DNA from: Actinospineispora acaciae DSM 45401
Lineage (GTDB): Bacteria; Actinomycetota; Actinomycetes; Mycobacteriales; Pseudonocardiaceae
Assembly: GCF_000620785.1 (NCBI RefSeq)
Contig: NZ_JIAI01000002.1
Span: 1,370,177-1,434,176 of the forward strand
Reading direction: 5' to 3'
Length of the DNA stretch: 64,000 bases
Positions 41,407 through 50,564 of this stretch are shown here, piece by piece; the stretch's first letter is position 1, and every line of letters begins with the position of its first letter. The notes under the pieces were generated by a model. It saw only the letters and a list, made by a program, of their open reading frames with translations. It searched no databases and was not told where the DNA came from. Position numbers and translations under genes: made by a program.

Positions 41407-42146
41407 GGTCTCCATCCGAGCTCGTGGGAGATGGTGCTGGTCACGGCCCGAAGCTGGGGCAGCAGCGGTTCGAGCGCGGTGAGGTCCGCGCGCGCCTTGA
41501 GCGAGGTGACGGACACGGCCGCCATCACCTCGCCGGTGGCGTCGCGCACCGGCATGGCGATGCAGTTGACGTAGTCCTCGAACTCCCCGTCGTCGACGGA
41601 CCAGCCGCGCTCGCGGACGGCGTCGAGCTCGGCGAGGAACGCGGCCCGGTCGGTGATCGTGGTGTCGGTGTGCCGTTCGAACGTGCAGTGGGCGAGCATG
41701 GCCTCGACGCGGTCGGCGGGCAGGAGCGCGAGGATGGCCTTGCTCACGCCCGCGGTGTGCAGGGACACGGGCAGGCCGATCTGCGAGTACAGGCGCACCG
41801 AGCGTGGCGGTTCGAGCTTGTCGGCGTAGACGATCTGGTCGCGTTCGAGCACCGCCAGGTGCACGGTGTGGGTGGTGGCGCGGCACAGCTCGGTCAGGCA
41901 CGGGCGGGCCACCTGGGCGAGGTCGAACTGGTCGAGCGCCTGCTGGGCCATGCCGGCAAGGCGGTAGCCGACGCCGTAGCGTCCATCGCCCCGGCGGCGC
42001 ACCAGCCCGCGCTCGGCCAGGGTCTCGAGCAGCCGCAGCGCCGTCGACCGGTGGACGCCGAGCATCTGGGCGACGTCGGACTGCGTGCGCGGCTCGATGC
42101 AGACGTACTCGAGGATCTCGATGGCTCTGGCAACGGTCTGGGACAT
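41403..42146 (-). CDS. IclR-family transcriptional regulator
   Basis: 247 residues. Winged helix: ARAIEILEYVCIEPRTQSDVAQMLGVHRSTALRLLETLAERGLVRRRGDGRYGVG; then a GAF-like effector domain (LPVSLHTAGVSKAILALLPADRVEAML, VMAAVSVTSLKARADL). GGAGGAACCAGGGC precedes ATG 42146. Overlaps the aldolase gene (ATGA) and is divergent from the MFS transporter at 42251, so it probably controls both. Confidence 0.9.
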   Translation of the reverse strand: MSQTVARAIEILEYVCIEPRTQSDVAQMLGVHRSTALRLLETLAERGLVRRRGDGRYGVGYRLAGMAQQALDQFDLAQVARPCLTELCRATTHTVHLAVLERDQIVYADKLEPPRSVRLYSQIGLPVSLHTAGVSKAILALLPADRVEAMLAHCTFERHTDTTITDRAAFLAELDAVRERGWSVDDGEFEDYVNCIAMPVRDATGEVMAAVSVTSLKARADLTALEPLLPQLRAVTSTISHELGWRP

Positions 42147-42250
42147 GCCCTGGTTCCTCCGACGGAGCTTGACACCGACTCCGGCGCGCACCGAGACTAG
42201 CGAATAGCGCAATCGGTGTGCAACATATGCAACAAGGCTGGAAGGGTCGG

Positions 42251-43576
42251 ATGGGCGGACTGGTGGATCGACCCGACACCGCGGGGTTGGAACGAACGAC
42301 CATGCGTCGGGTCGCGCGGCGGCTGATGCCGTTGATCGTCGTCTGCTACCTGATCGCGTACATCGACCGGTCCAACGTGTCGATCGCGGCGCTGACGATG
42401 AACCAGGACATCGGGCTGACGGCCGCCGCGTACGGCCTGGGCGCGGGCCTGTTCTTCGTCACCTACATCATCTTCGAGATCCCCAGCAACCTCGCGCTGC
42501 ACAGGTACGGGGCTCGGCGCTGGATCGCTCGCATCATGATCACCTGGGGGATCGTGACCGCCTGCATGGCGCTGGTGGTCGGCGAGAAGTCCTTCTACAC
42601 GGTCCGGTTGTTGCTCGGAGCCGCCGAGGCCGGCTTCACCCCCGGCATCATCTTCTACCTGGCGCAGTGGTTCCCGAGCAGGCACCGGGGCCGGGCGATG
42701 AGCCGGTTCTACATCGGCGCGGCGCTGGCCACCGTCATCGGCGCGCCGCTGTCCGGGCTCGTGCTCGATCTCGACGGCCTGCTGCACATCGCGGGCTGGC
42801 AGTGGCTGTTCGTCATCTCCGCGCTGCCGGCGGTGGTGCTCGGGTTCGTCGTGCTCTACCGCTTCACCGACCAGCCGTCGCAGGCGCACTGGCTGCCCGC
42901 CGAGCAGCGGGCCTGGCTGGTCGACACGATGACCCGCGAGCAGCGCGAGGTCCGGTCGGCGCGGAAGTACTCGGTCATGGGCGCGTTGCGCAACCCGGGA
43001 GTGCTGCTGCTGGCGACGTTCTTCTTCCTGTACTCGTTCAACAGCATCGGGCTCACGCTGTGGATGCCGCAGGTCATCAAGGGCACCTTCGGCCACCCGA
43101 GCAACCTCGAGACCTCGCTGCTCACCGCCGTCCCGTACATCTTCGCGGTCGTGTTCATGCTCGTCGTGGGACGGCGGATCGACCGGGGCGGCAGCCACCA
43201 CCTGCACATGGCCGTGCCGATGGCGGCCGCCGCGGTCCTGCTCGTGGGCAGCGTCATGGCCGGCCAGTCCGTCGCCGGGTTCCTGCTGCTCGCGGTCTCC
43301 ACCGGCGTCGCGTGGTCGGCCGTCCCGGCACTGTGGGCCACGGCCACCGCGTTCACCAGCGGCATCGCCGCCGCGGCGGCCGTTGCGTTGATCAACTCGA
43401 CGGCCAACATCGCGGGCCTGGCCGTCCCCCCGCTGATCGGGCGGGTGCACGAGGCGACCGGCACCTTCGTCGCGCCACTGATCATCATCGCGGTGGCGAT
43501 GCTGGTCGGAGCGGTCGTCGCCCTGGTCTCGGCCAGGTTCACCGGCCGGGGCGGACTCGCCCGGTCGGCCGGCTGA
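42251..43576 (+). CDS. ACS-family MFS transporter (D-galactonate/tartrate-type)
   Basis: 441 residues from ATG 42251 (GGAAGGGTCGG just upstream; earlier in-frame starts at 42218 and 42227 lie in the divergent promoter). YLIAYIDRSNVSIAALTMNQDIGLTAAAYGLGAGLFFVTY and RGRAMSRFYIGAALATVIGAPLSG match the anion:cation symporter family, which imports sugar acids, tartrate and similar organic anions. Pairs functionally with the DapA-like enzyme under IclR control. Confidence 0.9.
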   Translation: MGGLVDRPDTAGLERTTMRRVARRLMPLIVVCYLIAYIDRSNVSIAALTMNQDIGLTAAAYGLGAGLFFVTYIIFEIPSNLALHRYGARRWIARIMITWGIVTACMALVVGEKSFYTVRLLLGAAEAGFTPGIIFYLAQWFPSRHRGRAMSRFYIGAALATVIGAPLSGLVLDLDGLLHIAGWQWLFVISALPAVVLGFVVLYRFTDQPSQAHWLPAEQRAWLVDTMTREQREVRSARKYSVMGALRNPGVLLLATFFFLYSFNSIGLTLWMPQVIKGTFGHPSNLETSLLTAVPYIFAVVFMLVVGRRIDRGGSHHLHMAVPMAAAAVLLVGSVMAGQSVAGFLLLAVSTGVAWSAVPALWATATAFTSGIAAAAAVALINSTANIAGLAVPPLIGRVHEATGTFVAPLIIIAVAMLVGAVVALVSARFTGRGGLARSAG

Positions 43577-43579
43577 CCG

Positions 43580-44224
43580 TCAGGATCCGCCGGCCGTCCA
43601 GTGGTCGAGGTTCTCCTCGCGGGTGGGCGCGCGGCCGGGTGGGGCGGCTGTGTCGGTGTCAGGGTCGGTGTCGAGCATGCCGTCGAGGGCGAGCTGGAGG
43701 TAGCGATGGGCCAGCTCCCGGTCCCGCGCCGGCTCGCCGAACATCGGCCGGGCGTGCAGCGTGACCACGAGGGCGAGGTCGATGGCGGTCAGCCCGGGTC
43801 GTAGGTAGCCGGCCGCGGCCAGCACCTCGCCCAGGGCCGCGTGGGTGGCGTCCGCCGCGTCCACCAGCTCGGCCTCGGAGGCGACCTGGCCGGCCAGGCC
43901 GAACAGGATGCTGGCCGGCGAGTCCAGGTAGCGGTGCATGAACCGGACGAACCCTTCCGGGCCGCGCCGTACCCGCGGCAGGTACTCCTGGACCAGCTCG
44001 CGCGCCTCGGCCATGCCGGTCAGGCACAGCGACCGCACCAGGTCGTTCTTGCCCCGGTACCTGCGGTAGAGCGAGCCCTGGCCGACGCCGGCACGGACGG
44101 CCACCTCCGACATCGGGGCCCGCGGGTTCCGGGACAACACCTCGGCGGCCGCGATCACGATCTTGCGGTCGTTGTCGGCGGCTTCGGGCTCACGGCCGCG
44201 CAACCCTCGGGCGGTACTGGTCAC
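43580..44224 (-). CDS. TetR-family regulator of the adjacent efflux pump
   Basis: 214 residues from GTG 44224. N-terminal HTH region KIVIAAAEVLSRNPRAPMSEVAVRAGVGQGSLYRRYRGKNDLVR, then a helical ligand domain. Divergent from the DHA2 pump at 44307. Two identical inverted repeats between the genes are its probable operators, giving repression of both until a ligand binds. Confidence 0.9.
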   Translation of the reverse strand: MTSTARGLRGREPEAADNDRKIVIAAAEVLSRNPRAPMSEVAVRAGVGQGSLYRRYRGKNDLVRSLCLTGMAEARELVQEYLPRVRRGPEGFVRFMHRYLDSPASILFGLAGQVASEAELVDAADATHAALGEVLAAAGYLRPGLTAIDLALVVTLHARPMFGEPARDRELAHRYLQLALDGMLDTDPDTDTAAPPGRAPTREENLDHWTAGGS

Positions 44225-44243
44225 GGATCACAGCCTATCCGAA

Positions 44244-44292
44244 CGGACAAGATCTGTCCGATCAGCTACCTTGAGCGGACAGAAGTTGTCCG
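44244..44292. promoter_or_regulatory. Two identical TetR operators
   Basis: CGGACA-N5-TGTCCG occurs at 44244-44260 and 44276-44292, perfect half-sites in both, centres 32 bp apart (three helical turns). They fill the gap between the regulator and the efflux pump. Confidence 0.8.
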
Positions 44293-44306
44293 ATCGAGGG
44301 GAAGTC

Positions 44307-45710
44307 ATGTCCGACAGGATCTCCGGGCGCCGGGCCGGCGCCCTCACGCTGCTGGCCTCGGCGCAGCTCATGTTGGTGATCGACAGTTCGATCGTGAACG
44401 TGGCGTTGCCGTCCATCGAGGCGGACCTGCACATGACGGCCGGGCAGCTGTCCTGGGTGGTGAACGCCTACGTGCTCGCCTTCGGCGGGTTCCTGCTGTT
44501 GGGCGGGCGGCTCGGCGACCTGGTCTCGCGCCGCCGGCTGTTCATGGTCGGCCTCGGGCTGTTCGCGGCCGCGTCGCTGCTCGGCGGGTTCGCCCAGGCC
44601 CCGGCATGGCTGTTCGCCGCGCGCGCCGCTCAGGGGCTCGCCGCCGCGCTGACCTCACCGACCGCGTTGTCGCTGCTCACGACCACGTTCCCGGAAGGTC
44701 AGGGCCGCGGCCGGGCGCTCGGGGTGTGGGGAGCCGCCATCGGCGCGGGCGGTGCCTGCGGGGTCCTGCTGGGCGGGCTGCTGACGAGCTGGCTGGGTTG
44801 GCAGTGGGTGCTGTTCGTCAACGTCCCGGTCGGGCTGGCCGCGATCCTGCTCACGCCCGCGCTGCTGCCCGAGCAGGCCGGGCGGCGCGGGGCGACCGGG
44901 ATCGACCTCCCGGGGGTGGTGGTCGCCACGGGTGGGCTGGCCCTGCTCGTGTTCGGCCTGGTCGACGCGGAGCGCACCGGGTGGCTCACCGCGCCCACGG
45001 TGGGTCGGCTGGCCGGCGCGGTCGCCCTGCTCGCGGTGTTCGTCGTGATCGAGAAGCGGGTGGCCGCGCCGCTGGTGCCGCTCTCGATCTTCCGGAACAG
45101 GCAGCTCAGCGGCGCGAACGCGGTCAACCTGCTGCTGAACATGACCCTGCTGGCGATGTTCTTCTTCATCGCGCTGTACCTGCAGCGGGTGCTCGGTCTC
45201 GGCGCGCTGCTGGCCGGCGTCGCCTACCTGCCCCTGACCGTCACCATCGTCGCGGCGGCACAGCTGGCCGGGCGCGTGATCGGTCGCTTCGGAACCCGCA
45301 CCGCCCTGGCCGGCGGCCTGGTCACGCTCACGGTCGGGCTGGCCTGGTTCGCCGCCATCGACGCGCGCGGCAGCTACCTGGTCGACGTGCTCGGACCCTC
45401 GCTGCTGTGCGGGGCCGGCATGGGGCTGTCCCTGGTCGCGGTGACGGTCGCGGCGACCTCACGGGTCGAGCCGCGCCACGCCGGGCTCGCCTCCGGCCTG
45501 GTCAACACGACCCAGCAGATCGGCGGCGCGCTGGGCCTGGCCGTCATCGCCGGCGTCGCCACCGCGTACACCACCGGCCCGGGCACCGGCGAGCTCGTCG
45601 CCGGCTTCCGCGCCGGGTTCCTGCTCGCCGCCGCCATCGCCGCTGCCGCCGCCGGACTCGGCCTGGTCGCGCTGCGCGGCCCGGCCGCCGTCGGATCGCA
45701 ACCCACCTAG
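44307..45710 (+). CDS. DHA2-type MFS efflux pump
   Basis: 467 residues, about 14 membrane helices. Motif A GGRLGDLVSRRRLFMVG, LMLVIDSSIVNVALPSIEADLHM in helix 1 (typical DHA2), GAAIGAGGACGVLLGG as motif C. AGGGGAAGTC precedes the ATG. The family exports antibiotics, dyes and toxic metabolites. TetR-controlled by the two upstream sites. Confidence 0.9.
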   Translation: MSDRISGRRAGALTLLASAQLMLVIDSSIVNVALPSIEADLHMTAGQLSWVVNAYVLAFGGFLLLGGRLGDLVSRRRLFMVGLGLFAAASLLGGFAQAPAWLFAARAAQGLAAALTSPTALSLLTTTFPEGQGRGRALGVWGAAIGAGGACGVLLGGLLTSWLGWQWVLFVNVPVGLAAILLTPALLPEQAGRRGATGIDLPGVVVATGGLALLVFGLVDAERTGWLTAPTVGRLAGAVALLAVFVVIEKRVAAPLVPLSIFRNRQLSGANAVNLLLNMTLLAMFFFIALYLQRVLGLGALLAGVAYLPLTVTIVAAAQLAGRVIGRFGTRTALAGGLVTLTVGLAWFAAIDARGSYLVDVLGPSLLCGAGMGLSLVAVTVAATSRVEPRHAGLASGLVNTTQQIGGALGLAVIAGVATAYTTGPGTGELVAGFRAGFLLAAAIAAAAAGLGLVALRGPAAVGSQPT

Positions 45711-45808
45711 GGCCTTTCCCGGAAACCGCAACATTGCTTGCTCGCGGGGGGTCGGGCTTCGCATGATCTGTGGTGTTCGAAATGGGCGGTGTCGATGAGG
45801 AGAATTGC

Positions 45809-46321
45809 ATGACCAGCGGTGCACAGGTGACTTCGGCGCTTCGGCGGCCCACGGTGGTAGCGGCCGATGGCGGTCGACGCGTGGCCTCGGTCGGCAACAT
45901 CTACCGATACCTGGCCATTGGCGAGCAGACCAATGACACCTACGCGCTTTTCGAGGTGACTCTGCCCGTCGGCGAGGGCGCGCCCATGCATGTGCACAGC
46001 CGGGAGGAGGAGGCCTTTTTCATCCTGGAAGGGGAGGTCGCCTTCTACAGCGAGTCGTCGTGCACGCGCGCCACGCCGGGGATGTTCCTCAATTTCCCGG
46101 TGGGGGTGGAGCGCGGTTTCCGCAATGAGACCGACGGCGCCGCGCGGATGTTGGTTCTGGTGGCCCCGGCGGGGTTGGAGGGCATGATGCTCGAGGACGG
46201 CGTCGAGCTGGAGGGACCCGACGACGTCCCGCCGCCCATCGCGACCGAGGCGCGGGAGTGCCCCCTGGCCGCCGCCCGCTACGGCATCACGCTCGTTCCC
46301 GGTGCCCTGCCCGGTGCCTGA
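45809..46321 (+). CDS. Cupin-domain protein
   Basis: 170 residues from ATG 45809 (GAGGAGA upstream). The cupin metal motif is PMHVHSREEEAFFILEGEVAFY with the second motif FPVGVERGFRNE. This resembles quercetin-dioxygenase-like and related single-domain cupins. First gene of an operon with a gamma-glutamyltransferase and a deacetylase; the substrate is unknown. Confidence 0.85.
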   Translation: MTSGAQVTSALRRPTVVAADGGRRVASVGNIYRYLAIGEQTNDTYALFEVTLPVGEGAPMHVHSREEEAFFILEGEVAFYSESSCTRATPGMFLNFPVGVERGFRNETDGAARMLVLVAPAGLEGMMLEDGVELEGPDDVPPPIATEARECPLAAARYGITLVPGALPGA

Positions 46322-47813
46322 GGTCAGCACCGACGGCGGTGTGGTCGTGGCGAACGACCAGCGGGCGGCCGACGCCGGGGCGTTGATGTTGTCTCGCGGC
46401 GGCAACGCCGTGGACGCCGCGGTGGCGACGGCCTTCGCGTTGGCGGTCACCGAGCCGTTCCTCAGCGGCCTCGGCGGTGGGGCGTGGATCGTCGGACACC
46501 ACGGTCCCACCGCCGCGCCCTTCGAGGTCGCCGGCGCGATCACCGCTCCCGCCGCCGCCCGGCCGGACATGTTCGCCCTGGCCGGCAGCGACGATCCGGT
46601 CGGCTTCTACGGCTGGCCCAAGGTCGTCGACGACGCCAACATCCTCGGCGCGAGGTCGATAGGGGTGCCCGGCGCGGTCGCCGCGCTGTGCCTGGCCCAC
46701 CGGCGCCTCGGCGCACTCGACCTGCCCACGATCATGGCCCCCGCGATCTCGCTGGCCGCCGACGGGCACGAGGTGGACTGGTTGGCCTCGGCGTTGACCA
46801 CGTCGGCCGCGCCCGAGCTGGCCCGCTTCGAGTCCAGCGCCGAGGTGTTCCTGCCCGGCGGGCTGCCGCTGCGCGGGCCGGTGATGGGCACCGGGGACCT
46901 GCTGCGCCAACCCGCCCTGGCCCGCACCCTCGACGCGATCGCCGCCGGCGGGGCGGCCGCGTTCTACCGAGGCACCGTCGCCGAGCGGCTCGCCGAGTCC
47001 ATCCGGGAGCTCGGCGGCATCCTCTCGGCGGCCGACCTGGCCGACTACCGGGCACGGTGGGCCGGCCCGACATCGGTGCGCATCGGCGACGCCGAGCTGC
47101 TCGGCGCGCCGAACACGGGGTTCCCCACCGCCGTCGAGATGCTGCACGCCATGGCCCGCACGCCGCCCGAACAGGACCCGGTCGTCGGCTGGGCGACGGC
47201 GATGGGCAGCGCGTTCCGGCGCCGGCTCGAGCCCGCCGCGGCGCGCAGCGGGTGCACCTCGCACGTGACGGCCGCCGACTCCGCCGGCACGGTGGTGTCG
47301 CTGACCCAAACTGTGCTGGACCTGTTCGGGTCGCGCTACCTGGAGCCGCGCACCGGGGTGCTGCTCAACGACGGCATGCTGTACTTCGACCCACGTCCCG
47401 GTCGGGCGAACAGCGTGCGTCCCGGGCTGGCCGGGCTCGCCGCGGTCACGCCGATGCTCGTTCGCCGTGCGGGCGAGCCGGTGGCCGCGCTCGGCGCCTC
47501 CGGCGGGCGGCGCATCATCACCGCCGTCGCGCAGGTCACCCACCGGCTGCTGGCCGGCCAGTCGATCACCGACGCCCTGGCGGCCCCGCGCATCCACGCG
47601 GAGAGCGGGACGGCCTGGGTCGACCCACGCCTGGGCTCGGCCGCGCCGCTGCTGCGCGAGCGTGGCTGGCAGGCGGTTGTCGTCGGCGAGACGCCCACCA
47701 CGTTTCCGTACGCGCGGGCCAACGGAATCGACCGCCGGGGCGAGGGATGGCGCGCGGCCGCCGACGCGTTGAAGCCGTACGGACTGGCCACCGAAGGAGA
47801 AGGACGAGAATGA
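46314..47813 (+). CDS. Gamma-glutamyltransferase-family protein (Ntn hydrolase)
   Basis: 499 residues from GTG 46314, overlapping the cupin stop by 8 bp (GTG 46302 also possible). RGGNAVDAAVATAFALAVTEPFLSGLGGGAW is the family start, and CTSHVTAADSAGTVVSLTQT contains the catalytic Thr that begins the small subunit after self-cleavage. No signal peptide, so a cytoplasmic enzyme. Known relatives include gamma-glutamyltranspeptidases and cephalosporin acylases. Coupled by ATGA to the deacetylase. Confidence 0.88.
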   Translation: MPEVSTDGGVVVANDQRAADAGALMLSRGGNAVDAAVATAFALAVTEPFLSGLGGGAWIVGHHGPTAAPFEVAGAITAPAAARPDMFALAGSDDPVGFYGWPKVVDDANILGARSIGVPGAVAALCLAHRRLGALDLPTIMAPAISLAADGHEVDWLASALTTSAAPELARFESSAEVFLPGGLPLRGPVMGTGDLLRQPALARTLDAIAAGGAAAFYRGTVAERLAESIRELGGILSAADLADYRARWAGPTSVRIGDAELLGAPNTGFPTAVEMLHAMARTPPEQDPVVGWATAMGSAFRRRLEPAAARSGCTSHVTAADSAGTVVSLTQTVLDLFGSRYLEPRTGVLLNDGMLYFDPRPGRANSVRPGLAGLAAVTPMLVRRAGEPVAALGASGGRRIITAVAQVTHRLLAGQSITDALAAPRIHAESGTAWVDPRLGSAAPLLRERGWQAVVVGETPTTFPYARANGIDRRGEGWRAAADALKPYGLATEGEGRE

Positions 47814-48649
47814 CTTTACGCCTACCCGAAGGCAAGCGGCTCGCGGTGAACATCGGTGTCGATTTCGACGCCCAGTGCGCCTTCAACGGGGTGATGGGCA
47901 CGCTCAGCCCGTCCATTCTGTCGCGCGGTGACTTCGATGTCGAAGTGGGCACGCCCCGGCTGCTGGCGCTGTTCGCGAAATACGACATCAACACGACCTG
48001 GTGCGTGCCGGGCCACACGCTTGTCACGTTTCCCGACGCCGTGCGGCGGGTCCTCGACGGGGGGCACGAGATCGCCGCGCACGGCGCCTATCACGAGGCC
48101 GTCACCGGGCTGAGCGAGGCCGAGGAACGGCGGTTGATGGACCTCCAGCTGACGCAACACGACAAGATCGTCGGGCGGCGACCCCGCGGCTACCGCTCAC
48201 CGTCCTGGGACTTCTCGCAGGCCACGCTGGGGATTCTGGAGGAGTACGGGTTCGACTGGGACAGCTCGCTGATGGGCAACGACTTCTTCCCCTATCGGCC
48301 GCGTCCGGTGGTCACGCACCGGGAGCGCGCCAACGAGTTCGGGCCGCCCAGCCGGGTCCTGGAGCTGCCGGTGTCGTGGTTCATGGACGACTTCCCGGCG
48401 ATCGACCACGTGCCCGGCGCGCTGCAGGGGCTGATGTCCACCGACGGGGTCTTCGCGCGCTGGCGCGACACCTTCGACTACGCCTACGCCAACGCACCCG
48501 GCGGCATGGTCACGCTGACCGTGCACGGCCTGGTCAGCGGCCGCGCCCACGCGATCATGATGCTCGAACGGTTCATCCGGCACGTCGCCGAGCACGACGG
48601 GATCTGGTTCACCGGCCTCAGCGACATCCACGACCGCTGGCGGGACTAG
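47810..48649 (+). CDS. Polysaccharide deacetylase / PuuE-like NodB-domain protein
   Basis: 279 residues. AVNIGVDFDAQ (metal Asp), HEIAAHGAYHEAV (HxxxH) and PRGYRSPSWDFSQATLGIL match the NodB catalytic domain, in the variant found in allantoinase-like PuuE and related enzymes. It ends 4 bp into the convergent SDR gene. With the cupin and gamma-glutamyl enzymes it may handle an amide or acetamide compound. Confidence 0.85.
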   Translation: MTLRLPEGKRLAVNIGVDFDAQCAFNGVMGTLSPSILSRGDFDVEVGTPRLLALFAKYDINTTWCVPGHTLVTFPDAVRRVLDGGHEIAAHGAYHEAVTGLSEAEERRLMDLQLTQHDKIVGRRPRGYRSPSWDFSQATLGILEEYGFDWDSSLMGNDFFPYRPRPVVTHRERANEFGPPSRVLELPVSWFMDDFPAIDHVPGALQGLMSTDGVFARWRDTFDYAYANAPGGMVTLTVHGLVSGRAHAIMMLERFIRHVAEHDGIWFTGLSDIHDRWRD

Positions 48650-49449
48650 ATCGTCCCCGGGGCCGCCAGGTCGGTGGTGATGCGGTGGTAGGTGCCGGTG
48701 GACACCATGCCGCCGTCGACGACCAACTCGGCCCCGTTGATGTACGACGCCTCGTCGGAGAGCAGGAACGCGATGGTGCCGGCCACCTCCGACGAGGACG
48801 CGGCCCGCCCGGCCGGTACCGCGCGCAGGCTCACGTCCACGAACCGGGGGTCCCCGGAGTTCAGCAGCGGGGTGTCCACCAGCCCGGGGTGCACGGAGTT
48901 CACCCTGATCTTCTTGGCGGCGAACTCCAGCGCGCCCGTCTTCGACACGCCGCGCACGCCCCACTTGCTCGCCGCGTACGCCGCCGAGAAGTAGCCGAGC
49001 ATGCCGGCGATGGACGAGACGTTGACGACCGAGGCGCCGCCCGCCCGCTCCAGCGGCCCCGCCAGGTACTTCATGCCGTAGAAGACGCTGGAGAGGTTCA
49101 CGCCCAGCACCCGGTTCCAGTCCTCGACGCTGGTGTCCGCGATACCGGCGCGCATGCTGACCCCGGCGTTGTTCACCAGGCCGTGCACGGCACGGTCGCC
49201 GACGGCGTCGACCAGGCGTTCCCACCCGAGCGGGTCCGCGACGTCGAGACGGTGGACGCGGCAGTCGCCGCCGTCGCGCCCGATCTGGTCGGCGACGACG
49301 TGGGCGGCATCGGTGTCGATGTCGGCGGCCCAGACCGAGGCGCCCTCGGCGGCCAGGCGGACCGAGACGGCGCGGCCCAGCCCGCTGCCCGCACCGGTGA
49401 CGACGATCGTGCGGCCCGCGAACCGCTCGGACCTGGGCGTTGTACTCAC
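48646..49449 (-). CDS. SDR-family NAD(P)-dependent oxidoreductase
   Basis: 267 residues from GTG 49449 (GGAG eight bases upstream). TIVVTGAGSGLGRAVSVRLAAEG (cofactor), LVNNAGVSM, VNVSSIAGML (Ser), YAASKWGVRG (Tyr-x3-Lys) and HPGLVDTPLL are classical SDR motifs. ASYINGAELVVDGG ends the substrate loop. Single gene, 140 bp from the divergent SMP-30 gene, a likely partner in sugar or alcohol oxidation. Confidence 0.88.
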   Translation of the reverse strand: MSTTPRSERFAGRTIVVTGAGSGLGRAVSVRLAAEGASVWAADIDTDAAHVVADQIGRDGGDCRVHRLDVADPLGWERLVDAVGDRAVHGLVNNAGVSMRAGIADTSVEDWNRVLGVNLSSVFYGMKYLAGPLERAGGASVVNVSSIAGMLGYFSAAYAASKWGVRGVSKTGALEFAAKKIRVNSVHPGLVDTPLLNSGDPRFVDVSLRAVPAGRAASSSEVAGTIAFLLSDEASYINGAELVVDGGMVSTGTYHRITTDLAAPGTI

Positions 49450-49589
49450 AGCGGCGAACTCCGTTCGGCGTGGTGTCCCTGGCGAAGGAAGTATCCGGCC
49501 GTCGCCGTCACGTCGCCCGGTGTCGATCGGCCGGGCCGTGGTTCGTATAGGAGACGAGGAGCTCGACCCGATCACACGAGGAGGCATCG

Positions 49590-50441
49590 ATGTCTGAGCC
49601 GAAGGTCCTGCTGGACGGCCTGGGAATCCCCGAGTCGCCACGGTGGCACGAGGACCGGCTGTGGTTCTGCAACTGGATCGACCGCGAGGTCGTGGCCGTC
49701 GACCTGGAGGGCAGGTCCGAGGTCATGGCCACCCGAGAGCCCGACAGCCACCCGATGGGCTACTCGATCGCCTGGCTGCCCGACGGCCGGCTGCTGGTGA
49801 CCGGGGACAAGCTGCGGCGCCAGGAGCCCGACGGGTCGCTGGTCGTGCACGCCGAGCAGCGCGCGAACGAGATAGTGGTGGACGGCCGGGGCAACATCTA
49901 CCTCAACGGCGCGGACTTCAACTTCGTCGCGGGCGCGCCGCCCGAGCCCGGCTACATCAAGCTGGTCACGCCCGACGGCCGACTCCGCCAGGTCGCCGGC
50001 GACATCCAGTTCCCGAACGGAATGGTGATCACCCCCGACGACCGGACACTGATCATCTCCGAGTCGTTCGCCGGATGCCTCACCGCGTTCGACATCGACG
50101 CCGACGCGGGGCTGTCCCACCGCCGGGTCTTCGCCAAGGGGGTCAGCCCGGACGGCATCTGCCTCGACGCCGAGGGCGCGGTCTGGGTGTCCACCGGCGT
50201 CTCGTCGATCGCCCGCGTCGCCGAGGGCGGCCGCATCCTGCAACGCGTCGAGCTGGGACCGAACCGGGCACCGTTCGCGTTGATGCTCGGCGGCCCGGAC
50301 CGGCGGACCCTGTTCATCCTGACCGCCGAGTGGCGGGAGGCCGACGACCACGTCGCCAACCTCGCGCGGCTGACCAACGGCCCCCGCACCGGAGAGATCC
50401 TGACCCTGCCGGTCCGCGTGCCCGGGGTCGGCCGACCATGA
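49590..50441 (+). CDS. SMP-30/gluconolactonase-family protein
   Basis: 283 residues. LGIPESPRWHEDRLWFCNWI at the start (metal Glu), EQRANEIVVDGRGNIYL, FPNGMVITPDDRTLIISES and GVSPDGICLDAEGAVWVS are the metal-binding six-blade propeller segments. The family hydrolyses lactones from sugar dehydrogenation. It suits the SDR gene next door, which could produce the lactone. Confidence 0.9.
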   Translation: MSEPKVLLDGLGIPESPRWHEDRLWFCNWIDREVVAVDLEGRSEVMATREPDSHPMGYSIAWLPDGRLLVTGDKLRRQEPDGSLVVHAEQRANEIVVDGRGNIYLNGADFNFVAGAPPEPGYIKLVTPDGRLRQVAGDIQFPNGMVITPDDRTLIISESFAGCLTAFDIDADAGLSHRRVFAKGVSPDGICLDAEGAVWVSTGVSSIARVAEGGRILQRVELGPNRAPFALMLGGPDRRTLFILTAEWREADDHVANLARLTNGPRTGEILTLPVRVPGVGRP

Positions 50442-50449
50442 CCCGGGGG

Positions 50450-50482
50450 GCGACCCGGGCGGCGACCCGGGCGGCCGCCCGG
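50450..50482. terminator. GC-rich repeats and palindrome after the SMP-30 gene
   Basis: GCGACCCGGGCG occurs twice in tandem (50450-50461, 50462-50473), running into the 16-bp palindrome CCGGGCGGCCGCCCGG (50467-50482). It may act as a weak terminator between the SMP-30 and DUF418 genes. No T-run. Confidence 0.35.
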
Positions 50483-50564
50483 ACGCGAACCGGCCGAAAG
50501 CACGATCGCGTCCGGCGGCAACCCTCCCTCTGACCGGTGTCGGCGACCGGGCCGGGGACACAGG

